Notes: generated from the letters alone by a model not told the origin. Positions 1-9,114 are shown, counted from the first letter of the stretch. The stretch: DNA of 34,831 nucleotides from Pseudomonadota bacterium (GCA_021801465.1 JAJYXY010000091.1:1-34831); one strand, 5' to 3'. Numbers and translations are program-made.

Positions 1-71
1 AGGGCGCGGCCGCCGAGACCACGCGCGAGCGGGTGATGGCGGCCTATTTCGGCATGGCGGGCGGGCGGTGA
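1..71 (+). CDS. 3' end of a branched-chain amino acid-type ABC transporter ATPase (LivF/LivG-like), truncated by window start
   Basis: Frame open from base 3 reads ..GAAAETTRERVMAAYFGMAGGR*, resembling the C-terminus of LivF/LivG; TGA at 69-71 overlaps the GTG start of livH at 68. Confidence 0.55.
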   Translation, partial: GAAAETTRERVMAAYFGMAGGR

Positions 72-970
72 TCTTTCTCAATCAAATGCTGCAAGGGGTA
101 TTTCTCGGCGCCTATTACGCGCTGATTGCGTGTTCGCTCTCGTTTCTGTTCGGCGTCATGCGGATCATCAATCTCGCCCATGGCAGCCTCGCCGTGCTCG
201 CCGCGTTCTTGCTGTTCGTTCTCGCCGATCGCTTCGGCCTCTCACCCTGGCTCGGCCTGATCCTGGTTGTGCCGGTGATGGCGGCGCTGGGCTGGGTTTT
301 GCAGATTCTGGTGCTGGAGCGGAGCCTCAAGGGCGGGCTTTTGGTGCCGCTGCTCAGCACCTTCGGCCTCGCCATCATGATCGATAATCTTCTTTTTCAA
401 GGTTTCGGCGCCGACACCCGCTCGCTCGCCCCGGCGATCGGCGATCTCTCGTTCGCGAGCTGGGCGCTGAACGATGATCTCGCCATCGGCGCGCTCGACG
501 CCATCATTCTTCTCGCCGCGATCATCGTGCTCGGCGGATTGCAGCTTTTTCTCGCGCGCACGCGGCTTGGCCGGACGATCCGCGCCACCGCCGAAGAGCC
601 CGAAATCGTCGGCCTGATCGGCATCGACGCGCGCGCCGTCTATGCACTGGCGACCGCGATCGCCTTGGCGCTCGCGGCGATCGCCGGGGCATTTCTCGCC
701 TTCCGTGCGACATTCAACCCCTATAGCGGTGGCATGCAGCTTCTGTTCGCCTTCGAGGCGGTGGTGATCGGGGGGTTTGGCTCGCTTTGGGGGACGCTGA
801 TCGGCGGCATCGCGCTCGGTGTTGCGCAAAATCTCGGTGCCTTCATCAACCCGCAAGGGTTTCTCATCGCCGGGCATGGGTTTTTTCTCGTAATCCTGAT
901 CGCCCGCCTCTATCTCGGCCCGCTGGCCGAGCGTGTGCGCTTTCGCCGGCAGCGGGCACCGGCGGCATGA
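68..970 (+). CDS. livH: Branched-chain amino acid-type ABC transporter permease (LivH family)
   Basis: Polytopic membrane protein; LivH-like motifs (YYALIACSLSFLFGVMRIINLAHGS, GGFGSLWGTLIGG). Confidence 0.9.
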   Translation: MIFLNQMLQGVFLGAYYALIACSLSFLFGVMRIINLAHGSLAVLAAFLLFVLADRFGLSPWLGLILVVPVMAALGWVLQILVLERSLKGGLLVPLLSTFGLAIMIDNLLFQGFGADTRSLAPAIGDLSFASWALNDDLAIGALDAIILLAAIIVLGGLQLFLARTRLGRTIRATAEEPEIVGLIGIDARAVYALATAIALALAAIAGAFLAFRATFNPYSGGMQLLFAFEAVVIGGFGSLWGTLIGGIALGVAQNLGAFINPQGFLIAGHGFFLVILIARLYLGPLAERVRFRRQRAPAA

Positions 971-2019
971 GTTTCACGCCTATGAGCGTCGCACACGGCC
1001 CCCGGGTGGAGCGTTGGACGAAGCGCGCGGCGCTGTTCGTCGCGTCCTCGTTCGTCGCGCTCGCGGTGCTCGCGTGCGGGCCATGGTTGTTTTCGCCCGG
1101 CGCCATCGATCGGCTCAGCGAATTTTTCGTCTATGTCATCCTCGCCGTGACGTGGAACCTGCTCGCCGGCTATGGCGGTCTGGTTTCGGTCGGGCAGCAG
1201 GCGTTTTTTGGCCTTGGCGCCTATGCCGCGATCCGGCTTTCGGCTGGCGGCGTCAGCGTCTATCCGGCGCTGCTGCTCGGCGCCCTCGTCGTCGGCGCGC
1301 TCGCGCTCCCGATCGGCGAGGTGATGCTGCGCCTGAGCGGGGGTGAATTCGCGATCGGCATGTGGGTGGTCGCGGAACTTGCGCATCTCCTCGTCAATCT
1401 CGACCCACTGGTGCAGGGGGAAACCGGCACCTCGCTGATCGCGCTCGATGCCTTGAACGCTGCGGCACGGCGCGCCGATACGTATTGGGCGGCGCTGGCC
1501 GGCATGGTGTTGCTGCTCATCCTCACCTTTGCGCTTCTCCGCGGGCGCCTCGGCACCGCGCTGCAAGCGATCCGCGACGATGAGCTCGCCGCCGCCTCGA
1601 TCGGGGTGCGGGTCTTGGCGACCAAGCGGGTGGTGTTCGTGCTCGCCGCCGCCGGCGCCGCCCTCGCCGGCGCGCTCTGGCTCGCGAGCGCCATCACCTT
1701 CCAGCCGCATGCCTATTTCAGCGTGCAATGGTCCGCCTACATGATTTTCATGACCCTGGTCGGCGGGCTCGGCACGTTCGAGGGGCCCATCGTTGGCGCG
1801 CTCCTGTTTTTTCTCGTCGAGACCGAATTCGGCGCAAGCGGCGTCTGGTATCTCGTCGGGCTCGGGGCGGCGGCGCTCGGTTTCGCGCTATTTGCGCCGC
1901 GCGGCCTTTGGGGTGGGTTCTCGCGGCGCTTCACCCCGCGGCTTTTGCCTCTCGGCTATCACGTCATCATGCCGCAATCAGACGTCCGCGACGGCGCGGG
2001 CGGGAGGGAAGAAAGATGA
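967..2019 (+). CDS. livM: Branched-chain amino acid-type ABC transporter permease (LivM family)
   Basis: ATG at 967 overlaps livH stop (ATGA). Motifs NLLAGYGGLVSVGQQAFFGLGAYA and VGGLGTFEGPIVGA. The ORF-track start at 787 is too far upstream. Confidence 0.9.
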   Translation: MSFTPMSVAHGPRVERWTKRAALFVASSFVALAVLACGPWLFSPGAIDRLSEFFVYVILAVTWNLLAGYGGLVSVGQQAFFGLGAYAAIRLSAGGVSVYPALLLGALVVGALALPIGEVMLRLSGGEFAIGMWVVAELAHLLVNLDPLVQGETGTSLIALDALNAAARRADTYWAALAGMVLLLILTFALLRGRLGTALQAIRDDELAAASIGVRVLATKRVVFVLAAAGAALAGALWLASAITFQPHAYFSVQWSAYMIFMTLVGGLGTFEGPIVGALLFFLVETEFGASGVWYLVGLGAAALGFALFAPRGLWGGFSRRFTPRLLPLGYHVIMPQSDVRDGAGGREER

Positions 2020-3197
2020 AAACCGAGATCGCCATCATCGGCGCCGGCCCCGCCGGCTTGTTCCTTGGTCATCTCTTGCGCCGCGCCGGCATCGATGCGG
2101 TGATCCTCGAGAGCCGCACCCGCGAAGAGGTGGAGGGCACGATCCGCGCCGGCGTCCTCGAACATTGGGTGGTAGCGCTGATGCGCGAGCTCGGCCTTGC
2201 CGCGCGGCTCGAAAAGACTGCCGATTTTCACGACGGCATCACCCTGCAATGGAACGGCGAGCGGCTGCATCTCGACATGCGCGACTTGACCGGGGGCAAA
2301 TTCGTCACCGTCTATCCCCAGCATGAGGTGCTGCGCGATCTCATTGCCGGGCTGCTCGACGCGGGCGGGGAAATCCTGTTCGGGGTGGGCGAGACGGCGC
2401 TTCATGGGGTTGCCAGCAGCGACCCTTGGGTCAGTTTTCGCCCCGGCAAAACCGGCCCCGCGACGCGGCTCGACTGCCGCTATATCGTCGGCGCCGATGG
2501 CTATCACGGGCCAAGCCGCCAAGCGATTCCGGCCGAGCGGCGGGCGGAGTTCCACAAGCTCTATCCTTTCGGCTGGCTCGGGATCCTCGCCCAGACCGGG
2601 CGTTCCTGGCCGGAGCTGATCTATGCGAACCAGGCCGAGGGCTTTGCCCTCCTCAGCACCCGCTCGCCCGAGGTGCAGCGTCTCTATATCCAATGCAACC
2701 CCGACGACGATATCGCGCTCTGGCCGGATGAGCGGATCTGGGAAGAATTGCGCAGCCGGCTCGCCGTACCCGGCTGGACGCTGGCCGAGGGGCCGATTTT
2801 CCAAAAAGGGATCATCCCGCTGCGCAGCTTTGTCTGTGAGACGATGCAGTATGGCCGCCTGTTCCTCGCCGGCGACGCCGCTCATATCGTGCCGCCGACC
2901 GGGGCCAAGGGGCTCAACCTCGCGGTCGCCGACGTCGTCGTGCTGGCCGAGGCGCTGATCGCCCGCTACCAGCGCAACGATGAGGAAAAACTCGCGCGAT
3001 ACAGCGAGACGGCGCTCCGGCGCGTGTGGAAAGGCGAGCGGTTTTCCTGGTACATGACGACGATGCTGCACCGTAATCCGGCGGAGACGGACTTCGAGCG
3101 CCGCATCCATTTCGCCGATCTCGATTTCGTCCGCACCTCGCGCGCTGCCGCCACTGCCTTGGCAGAAAATTACGTGGGCTTGCCGTTCGATCGCTGA
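2016..3197 (+). CDS. pobA: 4-hydroxybenzoate 3-monooxygenase (FAD-dependent)
   Basis: ATG at 2016 overlaps livM stop. GAGPAGL FAD motif, YPQHEVLRDLI, LAGDAAHIVPPTGAKGLNLA; PobA-like throughout. Confidence 0.9.
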   Translation: MKTEIAIIGAGPAGLFLGHLLRRAGIDAVILESRTREEVEGTIRAGVLEHWVVALMRELGLAARLEKTADFHDGITLQWNGERLHLDMRDLTGGKFVTVYPQHEVLRDLIAGLLDAGGEILFGVGETALHGVASSDPWVSFRPGKTGPATRLDCRYIVGADGYHGPSRQAIPAERRAEFHKLYPFGWLGILAQTGRSWPELIYANQAEGFALLSTRSPEVQRLYIQCNPDDDIALWPDERIWEELRSRLAVPGWTLAEGPIFQKGIIPLRSFVCETMQYGRLFLAGDAAHIVPPTGAKGLNLAVADVVVLAEALIARYQRNDEEKLARYSETALRRVWKGERFSWYMTTMLHRNPAETDFERRIHFADLDFVRTSRAAATALAENYVGLPFDR

Positions 3198-3266
3198 CCG
3201 CTTGCCTCCCCTGTTCTCGCTTGCAAGGCGTGGCGAAAAAACCTTTAATCCGTCGATCATGCCCTG

Positions 3267-4277
3267 ATGGCACGTTTGCCAAAACTTGCCCAAAGCCACG
3301 TGCCTTGGGGATGGGAGGAAACAATTTTCGCCGCGATGCCGCCCGAGCCGTATCCAGCTTTTTCTCTCTCGCGCGATGCCAGGGTGGTCGCCTGCGCGCG
3401 CCGCGAGCCCGTGCTCGGCTGGCAACCGGCGTCGGCCGAAGACAGCCGCGAACGCTGGGCGGCACCGCGCGAGCGCAAGCCGCGCTTTGGCCGCACCGGC
3501 GGGGTTTCGCTCGCGCTCCATCTTCTCGCGCTCGCCGCGACTTTGCTCTGGGCATCGCGTTTCACCGCGCCGACACCGATCGATGAGAGTGGCGCCGTCG
3601 CCATGATGTTCGCGCCAACCGAACATCAGGCCCTGCCGCCCGCGCAGCCAATCGACCCTCAGGCGGCGCCGGTGCCGCTCGCCGCCGCTACGCCGCCTTC
3701 GGCTCTGCCGCCAACGCCCGAGACCGCCGCGGTGGCGCCGCCGCCCCCGAGCATGGCCATGTCCGCGGCGGCCGAGCCGCTGCCCGCACCAGCGCCGAGC
3801 GCCGAGCCCGTGCAAGCGATGGCCCCGCCGCCCGCCGCACCACCGAAACCCGCCGATCATCCCCGCCCGCCGCACCCGGCCGCAACCCAACTGGCGAAAG
3901 CAAGCGCAAGCCGCCCCGCCGCCAACGCGCCGGCCGCGCCGCCGACCTCCGCGACCGCGTCCCCCGCGGCGCCGCAACGGGCGATGGCGGCGCTGGTGCC
4001 GCCGCATCCTCTGAGCGCCGCCGACGGCAATCACGCGCCGCTCTATCCGATTTCCGCCGCACGTCGGCGCGAGCAGGGCCGGGTCGTGCTCGATGTCGAT
4101 GTCACCGCCGATGGCCGCGCCGATGCCATACGCATCGCCACGAGCAGCGGCTCCCCGGCACTCGACCGCGCCGCGATCGAGGCGGTGCGGCTCTGGCGAT
4201 TCAATCCGGCGACCCGTGGCGGAACCCCGGTGCCCGCAACCGCCGAGGTGCCGATCAATTTCACCCTCTCGAACTAA
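3267..4277 (+). CDS. TonB-family energy transducer / periplasmic protein
   Basis: Single N-terminal TM, long Pro/Ala-rich linker, C-terminal TonB domain ([58 protein letters not shown]). Confidence 0.88.
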   Translation: MARLPKLAQSHVPWGWEETIFAAMPPEPYPAFSLSRDARVVACARREPVLGWQPASAEDSRERWAAPRERKPRFGRTGGVSLALHLLALAATLLWASRFTAPTPIDESGAVAMMFAPTEHQALPPAQPIDPQAAPVPLAAATPPSALPPTPETAAVAPPPPSMAMSAAAEPLPAPAPSAEPVQAMAPPPAAPPKPADHPRPPHPAATQLAKASASRPAANAPAAPPTSATASPAAPQRAMAALVPPHPLSAADGNHAPLYPISAARRREQGRVVLDVDVTADGRADAIRIATSSGSPALDRAAIEAVRLWRFNPATRGGTPVPATAEVPINFTLSN

Positions 4278-4313
4278 CCCTTTCTGCGCCGGCGCGTGGA
4301 TCGGGCGCGGGTA

Positions 4314-5480
4314 TCAGGCCGGTTTGCGTCGGCGTGGCGGGCGCGAGACCGTGTGCAGCCACGCGCGCAGGGGCTGCCAGAGCACGCGCTCGGCGCTAGT
4401 GCCGGCGATCATGCCGATATGGCCGGCCTCTGGCTCGATCAGGGTCGCATTCGGGATCAAGGCGGCGAGCGGACGGGCGCTGGCTGGCGGCACCAGGCGG
4501 TCGCGCGTCGGCGCCGCGATCAGCGTCGGAAGCGCGAGCGCATTTGGCTCGACCGGCAGCCCCGCCACCAGCCATTGGCCGCGCGCCGGCGTATTCTCGC
4601 CATACCAGCCGCTAACGGCCTCGCGCGCGACCGGCTCGGCGAGCGGCACGCCATCATTCAGCCAGTCCTCGAGGGCGACGAAGCGCGCGGCACGCGCAGA
4701 GCACGGGTCGAGCTGCGCGAACGCACGATATTTTGCGCCGACGCCAAACGGATCGACCAGGGCGAACATCGTCTGCAGCCAGTCGATCGGCAATGCATGC
4801 CCGAGCGCAAGCGCCGGCTCCATCAGCGGCAGCAGCCGCGCGAGCGCCTGCGCGCGCGCCCGATCGTCGGCATGGAAATCCCACGGGGTCGCGAGCAAGG
4901 CGAGGGCACGAAAACGCGCCGGCTGGCGCAGCGCGGCCGCGAGCGCGAGCAGCCCGCCCATGCAATAGCCAACCAGGATCGGCGCCTCATCAAGCGCGCC
5001 GAGCGCCCGCTCGAGCCGGCCGACGATATAATCGGTCAGGGTAAAGCGCCGCTCGCGGGTGCCGGGCCAGCCCCAATCGAGGAGAAGTGGGCGAACCCCC
5101 TCGCCGGCGAGAAAGCGCAGCAACGAGGCGCCATGGTCGAGATCGAGAATGGTGCCGCGATTGACCAGGCTCGGAATGAACAGAACCGGCGGCCCGGCGC
5201 CGCCATAATCGAGGAGACGGGTTTCGCCCTCGCGCCAGATCGCCGGCGGCTCGAGGAGGGTGCGGCGCCAGGGGTGGCGGCGGTAGGCGGCGATGCCGGC
5301 GATCAGCGCCTGATCTTCGGCGAGAGTCGCGGCGAGGACGGCGCGGGCGAGACCGTCAGGATCGCCGCTTGCCGCGACGAGGTGGGCGAGAGCGGGGCTT
5401 TGCCTCGGGCGCGGGTGCGAGCTCGGCCAGACGCTGCTCCAAGGCGGCAAGCCGGCAATGGAGGCGCTCGATTTCAGCAT
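4314..5480 (-). CDS. phaC: PhaC-like polyhydroxyalkanoate synthase / alpha-beta hydrolase
   Basis: Lipase-like box with cysteine nucleophile (VGYCMGG), candidate Asp (APTRDRLVPP) and His (EAGHIGMIAG); VLFIPSLVNRGTILDLD. Start uncertain: the ORF opens at 5618, with in-frame ATGs at 5525 and 5480 and possible TTG starts further in. Confidence 0.78.
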   Translation of the reverse strand: MLKSSASIAGLPPWSSVWPSSHPRPRQSPALAHLVAASGDPDGLARAVLAATLAEDQALIAGIAAYRRHPWRRTLLEPPAIWREGETRLLDYGGAGPPVLFIPSLVNRGTILDLDHGASLLRFLAGEGVRPLLLDWGWPGTRERRFTLTDYIVGRLERALGALDEAPILVGYCMGGLLALAAALRQPARFRALALLATPWDFHADDRARAQALARLLPLMEPALALGHALPIDWLQTMFALVDPFGVGAKYRAFAQLDPCSARAARFVALEDWLNDGVPLAEPVAREAVSGWYGENTPARGQWLVAGLPVEPNALALPTLIAAPTRDRLVPPASARPLAALIPNATLIEPEAGHIGMIAGTSAERVLWQPLRAWLHTVSRPPRRRKPA

Positions 5481-5817
5481 CGCGAGGGTCAGATGGAGAA
5501 GCAGCGGGCGCGGGCCACGGCGCATGAGCGGCGCTGGCGCCTCGGTCCCGCTCACGGCCCGCCGCCGCCTGCGGCCATCCCGGATAGGACGCCTCGCGCG
5601 GCATCGCCTGGATGACACTGGCCAGCGCGCCGGCCCAGAGCGCGAGCAGCGTCTGAGCGGTTTCCTGCGCCTCGCGATCGATGATCATGGCGGCGAGTTC
5701 GCTTTGCCAAAGCGTGATCCAATCCCGCGCCAGCGCCGCGAGATCCGGCGCGCTCGCGCCGTCTCCCGACGCCGCCTGGCGCGCGTCGGGCGGGTCTGAC
5801 GCGCCGGCACTGTTCAT
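5356..5817 (-). CDS. Small PHA synthase-associated protein (PhaE-like/phasin-like, tentative)
   Basis: 153-aa ORF just upstream of phaC on the same strand; DWITLWQSELAAMIIDREAQETAQTLLALWAGALASVIQAM, then a short heptad-like segment (DAEIERLHCRLAALEQRLAELAP) and a basic tail. Confidence 0.6.
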   Translation of the reverse strand: MNSAGASDPPDARQAASGDGASAPDLAALARDWITLWQSELAAMIIDREAQETAQTLLALWAGALASVIQAMPREASYPGWPQAAAGRERDRGASAAHAPWPAPAASPSDPRDAEIERLHCRLAALEQRLAELAPAPEAKPRSRPPRRGKRRS

Positions 5818-5928
5818 CCCTCATCCATGCTCCGTCTTCGCCCTTGCCGCTTCAGAGAGAATATTTGCCTCCTCCCACGCGGGCGGGCAGAGTGCGGGTA
5901 TCACGCGCCGCAACATAGGGAATGATCG

Positions 5929-6573
5929 ATGTCTGAGCCAGAGCCGCCGCGCCATGAGAAGACGCCCCCCCTCGTGATCAAGAAATATGCCAATCGACGC
6001 CTCTATAATACCGAAAGTTCGAGCTATATCACGCTCGATATCCTCGCCGACATGGTCCGCGCGGGGCGGGATTTCGTCGTCTATGACGCCAAAACTGGGG
6101 ATGACATTACCCGCAGCGTGCTCACCCAGATCATCGTTGATGAGGAAAACAAGGGCCGCGCGCTGCTCCCCACCGGGTTTTTGCGTCAGCTGATCGGGCT
6201 TTATGGCGAAGGGTTCCAGGGCTTACTGCCTGGCTATCTCGAACAGGCGATGACGAGCTTCGCCGAACAGCAGCAGCAGATACGCCGGGCGATGCAGCAG
6301 ACGGTGGGCACGCTGTTTCCCGGGGTCGAGGAGATGAGCCGGCGCAATCTCGCGATGATGGAACAGGCGATGAGCCTTTTCTCGCCATTCCAGCGCGCGC
6401 GCGAGGCGGCGGCGCCGGCGGCGGAGGAAATCGCCGATCGCGAGCATGAAATCGCGGTGCTGCGCGCCGAGGTTGCCGCATTACGGGCGGAACTCGGGAG
6501 GGACGCGACTTCCGCGAAGGCCAAACCGGGCGAGACGGCGAAACCAGCGACGCCATCGGCCGCCGATGATTGA
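5929..6573 (+). CDS. phaR: Polyhydroxyalkanoate synthesis repressor PhaR
   Basis: VIKKYANRRLYNTESSSYITLDILADMVRAGRDFVVYDAKTGDDITRSVLTQIIVDEE is a characteristic PHB/PHA accumulation regulator domain. Confidence 0.93.
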   Translation: MSEPEPPRHEKTPPLVIKKYANRRLYNTESSSYITLDILADMVRAGRDFVVYDAKTGDDITRSVLTQIIVDEENKGRALLPTGFLRQLIGLYGEGFQGLLPGYLEQAMTSFAEQQQQIRRAMQQTVGTLFPGVEEMSRRNLAMMEQAMSLFSPFQRAREAAAPAAEEIADREHEIAVLRAEVAALRAELGRDATSAKAKPGETAKPATPSAADD

Positions 6574-6758
6574 CAAGAGCGTTTGACAGAGAAATTAATG
6601 TCTTGACTGAAACGAACGTCAAACTTTCGTTTTTCCTTTGACGCTCTTTCGGAAAAGTGCCACATTCGCGCCACCGGAGACGGTCGCAGGGGATGACCCT
6701 GCGGCCGGCGGCCAGAGAAAGCCGCTATCGCTTATTTTCGATCATCCTGGAGGCCGCC

Positions 6759-7280
6759 ATGTCCAATCACGAACCGCTTTTTCCAAAATATGATGCCGCA
6801 GACCAGGAAAGTGAGGCGGAGCTCGGGCAAGAGGCGCTGCATCACGCGCGTTTTGGCGACGTCGAAACCCGGGAGGCGCGCGGCTCCGCTCGCGCCAGCC
6901 TCGCCGATCGTCATGTCGGCGCGCGCATTCGTGAACGCCGCGTGATGCTCGGCCTCTCGCAGCAGCAACTCGCGCAAATGATCGGCGTCACCTATCAGCA
7001 GGCGCATAAATACGAACGCGGCTTCAACCGCATCTCCGCCGGCCGGCTCTATGACATCGCCTTGGTGCTCGGGGTTCCGGTGTCCTGGTTCTTCGAGGGC
7101 CTGTCGGCTGATGACGAGACCCAAGCGGTCACGCCGCGCCAGCGCATGTGCTTGGAACTCGCCCGCAATTTCGCCGCGATCGACAATATCAAGCACCAGG
7201 AAGCGCTGAGCAACATGGCCCGCGCGCTCGCCGCGCAATCGGCGGCAGTGCAAAGCCGCGAGGCCCAAAGCCACCGCTGA
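6759..7280 (+). CDS. XRE-family helix-turn-helix transcriptional regulator
   Basis: RIRERRVMLGLSQQQLAQMIGVTYQQAHKYERGFNRISAGRLYDIALVLGVPVSWFFEGL; ATG at 6759 after an aggag-like RBS. Confidence 0.88.
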   Translation: MSNHEPLFPKYDAADQESEAELGQEALHHARFGDVETREARGSARASLADRHVGARIRERRVMLGLSQQQLAQMIGVTYQQAHKYERGFNRISAGRLYDIALVLGVPVSWFFEGLSADDETQAVTPRQRMCLELARNFAAIDNIKHQEALSNMARALAAQSAAVQSREAQSHR

Positions 7281-7484
7281 TCGCCATCAGCGAGCCCGCC
7301 GACCGGCACATCAGCCCAGGGACATCAGCGCCAAAATCAATACCCGCAGGGTTGGCCGGCGGCTGCGCGCCGGCTGCAGGTCGCGGGGCGCACCGATCGC
7401 CGCCCGCTTCATCGCCGCCGCTCATGCCCGGCTTGCGCTCGGGAAAATGTTGCGCAAGAAGGCGCGGGCGCAGACGGAGCGGAA

Positions 7485-8609
7485 ATGGCCACAACGACAG
7501 AGCGACTTCTCGTAACCTATCGGGTGCGGGGCGAGGCAGCGACGATCGCCGATCGTGCCCAGGCCCTGGCGGTCGAGCAAAGCGTCGAGATGCCGCTCGC
7601 GGCCATCGATGTCCCACGCATCGCGACCGAGATCGTCGGCGCGGTGCAGGCGATCGAGGATCGTGGCGGCGGCGTGTTTGATCTCCGCATCTCCCTCGCC
7701 ACGGCAACGATGGCGGGCCCCGACGGCCCCGAGGCCGGGCAGATCCTCAATATGGTTTTTGGCAATTCCTCGCTTCATGAGGATGTCATGCTTTGGGATA
7801 TCGATCTCCCGGCCGGCTTTGCCGCGCTTTGCGGCGGCCCACATTGGGGGATTGGCGGGCTTCGTGAGCGTCTTTGCGTCGGCGCAAGGGCGATCACCGC
7901 GACCGCGCTCAAGCCGCAGGGCCTCTCGCCCGACGAACTCGCGACCCTCGCCGGGCGCCTTGCCGCCGGCGGGATCGACGTGATCAAAGACGATCACGGC
8001 ATCGCTGACCAGCGCTATGCACCGTTCGCCGCGCGGGTGCGCGCCTGCGCCGAAAAAATCGCCGAAAATGCCGTAAAAACCGGCCACCCGACTCGCTATG
8101 CCCCCAATCTTTCCGGCTCACTCGATGCGCTCCGCCGGCAGGTCGAGGCGGCGCGGGCGGTTGGGATCGATCTTTTCCTGATCGCCCCATTCGTCGTCGG
8201 CTTTCCCGCTTTTGCCACTATCGCGCGGGAAAACCCTGATCTCGGCTTCCTCGCCCATCCGGCGATGGCGGGTGCCGCGCGGATCAATCCCGCCTTGCTT
8301 TATGGCAAGCTGTTTCGCCTATTCGGCGCCGATGCCGTGATCTATCCCAATCATGGCGGGCGGTTCGGCTACACCCCGGCCATCTGCCGCGAGATCGCAG
8401 CGATGGCGCGGGGGCCGCTCGCTGGCCTGGCCGCGGCGTTGCCTGTCCCCGCCGGCGGCATGACGCCGGCGCGCGTCGCGGAGATGCTTGCCTTTTACGG
8501 CCCGGATACGATGTTGTTGATCGGCGGCGCCCTCCTCTCCGCCGGCCCCCATTTGGTCGAGGAAACCCGCACTTTCGTGCGCGCGGTTGCGGAGACATCG
8601 CATGGCTGA
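7485..8609 (+). CDS. RuBisCO-like protein (form IV RLP)
   Basis: RuBisCO large-chain fold signatures: ATALKPQGLS, GGIDVIKDDHGIADQ, YPNHGGRFGY, VPAGGMTPARV, LIGGALLSAG; 374 aa. Confidence 0.9.
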   Translation: MATTTERLLVTYRVRGEAATIADRAQALAVEQSVEMPLAAIDVPRIATEIVGAVQAIEDRGGGVFDLRISLATATMAGPDGPEAGQILNMVFGNSSLHEDVMLWDIDLPAGFAALCGGPHWGIGGLRERLCVGARAITATALKPQGLSPDELATLAGRLAAGGIDVIKDDHGIADQRYAPFAARVRACAEKIAENAVKTGHPTRYAPNLSGSLDALRRQVEAARAVGIDLFLIAPFVVGFPAFATIARENPDLGFLAHPAMAGAARINPALLYGKLFRLFGADAVIYPNHGGRFGYTPAICREIAAMARGPLAGLAAALPVPAGGMTPARVAEMLAFYGPDTMLLIGGALLSAGPHLVEETRTFVRAVAETSHG

Positions 8610-9114
8610 CACCAAGACCACCACCCCCCTTCCCGCCTTTCGCCGCCTTGAGACACCGACCGAGGCGGAGGCCGCGCTGAGACAGGGAGGGCTTCGCTGG
8701 GGCGGGGTCGCCGAACTTTCCTATAAGGAAGATGAGACGACGCCGTTTCGCGCGGTCACCCGGCAGGTTCTGTTTCAGAGCCCCGAACTCGCCGGCGAGT
8801 GGCGTTATTTCGAAGTGGCGCCGGGCGGATATTCGACGCTCGAGCGGCATGAGCATGCGCATGGCGTGATGATTTTGAGCGGGCGCGGCCGGGCGCTGGT
8901 GGGCGACGCGGTGCGGGCCGTAGCGCCGTTCGATCTGGTCGCGATCCCAGGCTGGACCTGGCATCAATTCCGCGCCGATCAGGACGCGCCGCTCGGCTTT
9001 CTCTGCCTTGTCAACGTCATCCGCGACAAGCCGGTTTTGCCGGACGCTGCGGATCTCGCCAATCTTCGGCGCAACCCTGAGATCGCGGCGTTTCTCGGCC
9101 TTTCGCAGCAATGA
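8602..9114 (+). CDS. Cupin-domain protein, possibly CupA-like methylsulfurylase
   Basis: Cupin signature (WRYFEVAPGGYSTLERHEHAHGVMILSGRGRALVGD...DLVAIPGWTWHQFRA); start overlaps RLP stop by 8 nt. Confidence 0.85.
   Translation: MADTKTTTPLPAFRRLETPTEAEAALRQGGLRWGGVAELSYKEDETTPFRAVTRQVLFQSPELAGEWRYFEVAPGGYSTLERHEHAHGVMILSGRGRALVGDAVRAVAPFDLVAIPGWTWHQFRADQDAPLGFLCLVNVIRDKPVLPDAADLANLRRNPEIAAFLGLSQQ

Noticed and set aside
1959-4034. 691-aa minus-strand ORF
   Set aside because: Antisense to pobA and the TonB-family gene; Arg/Gly-rich low-complexity translation typical of GC shadow frames.
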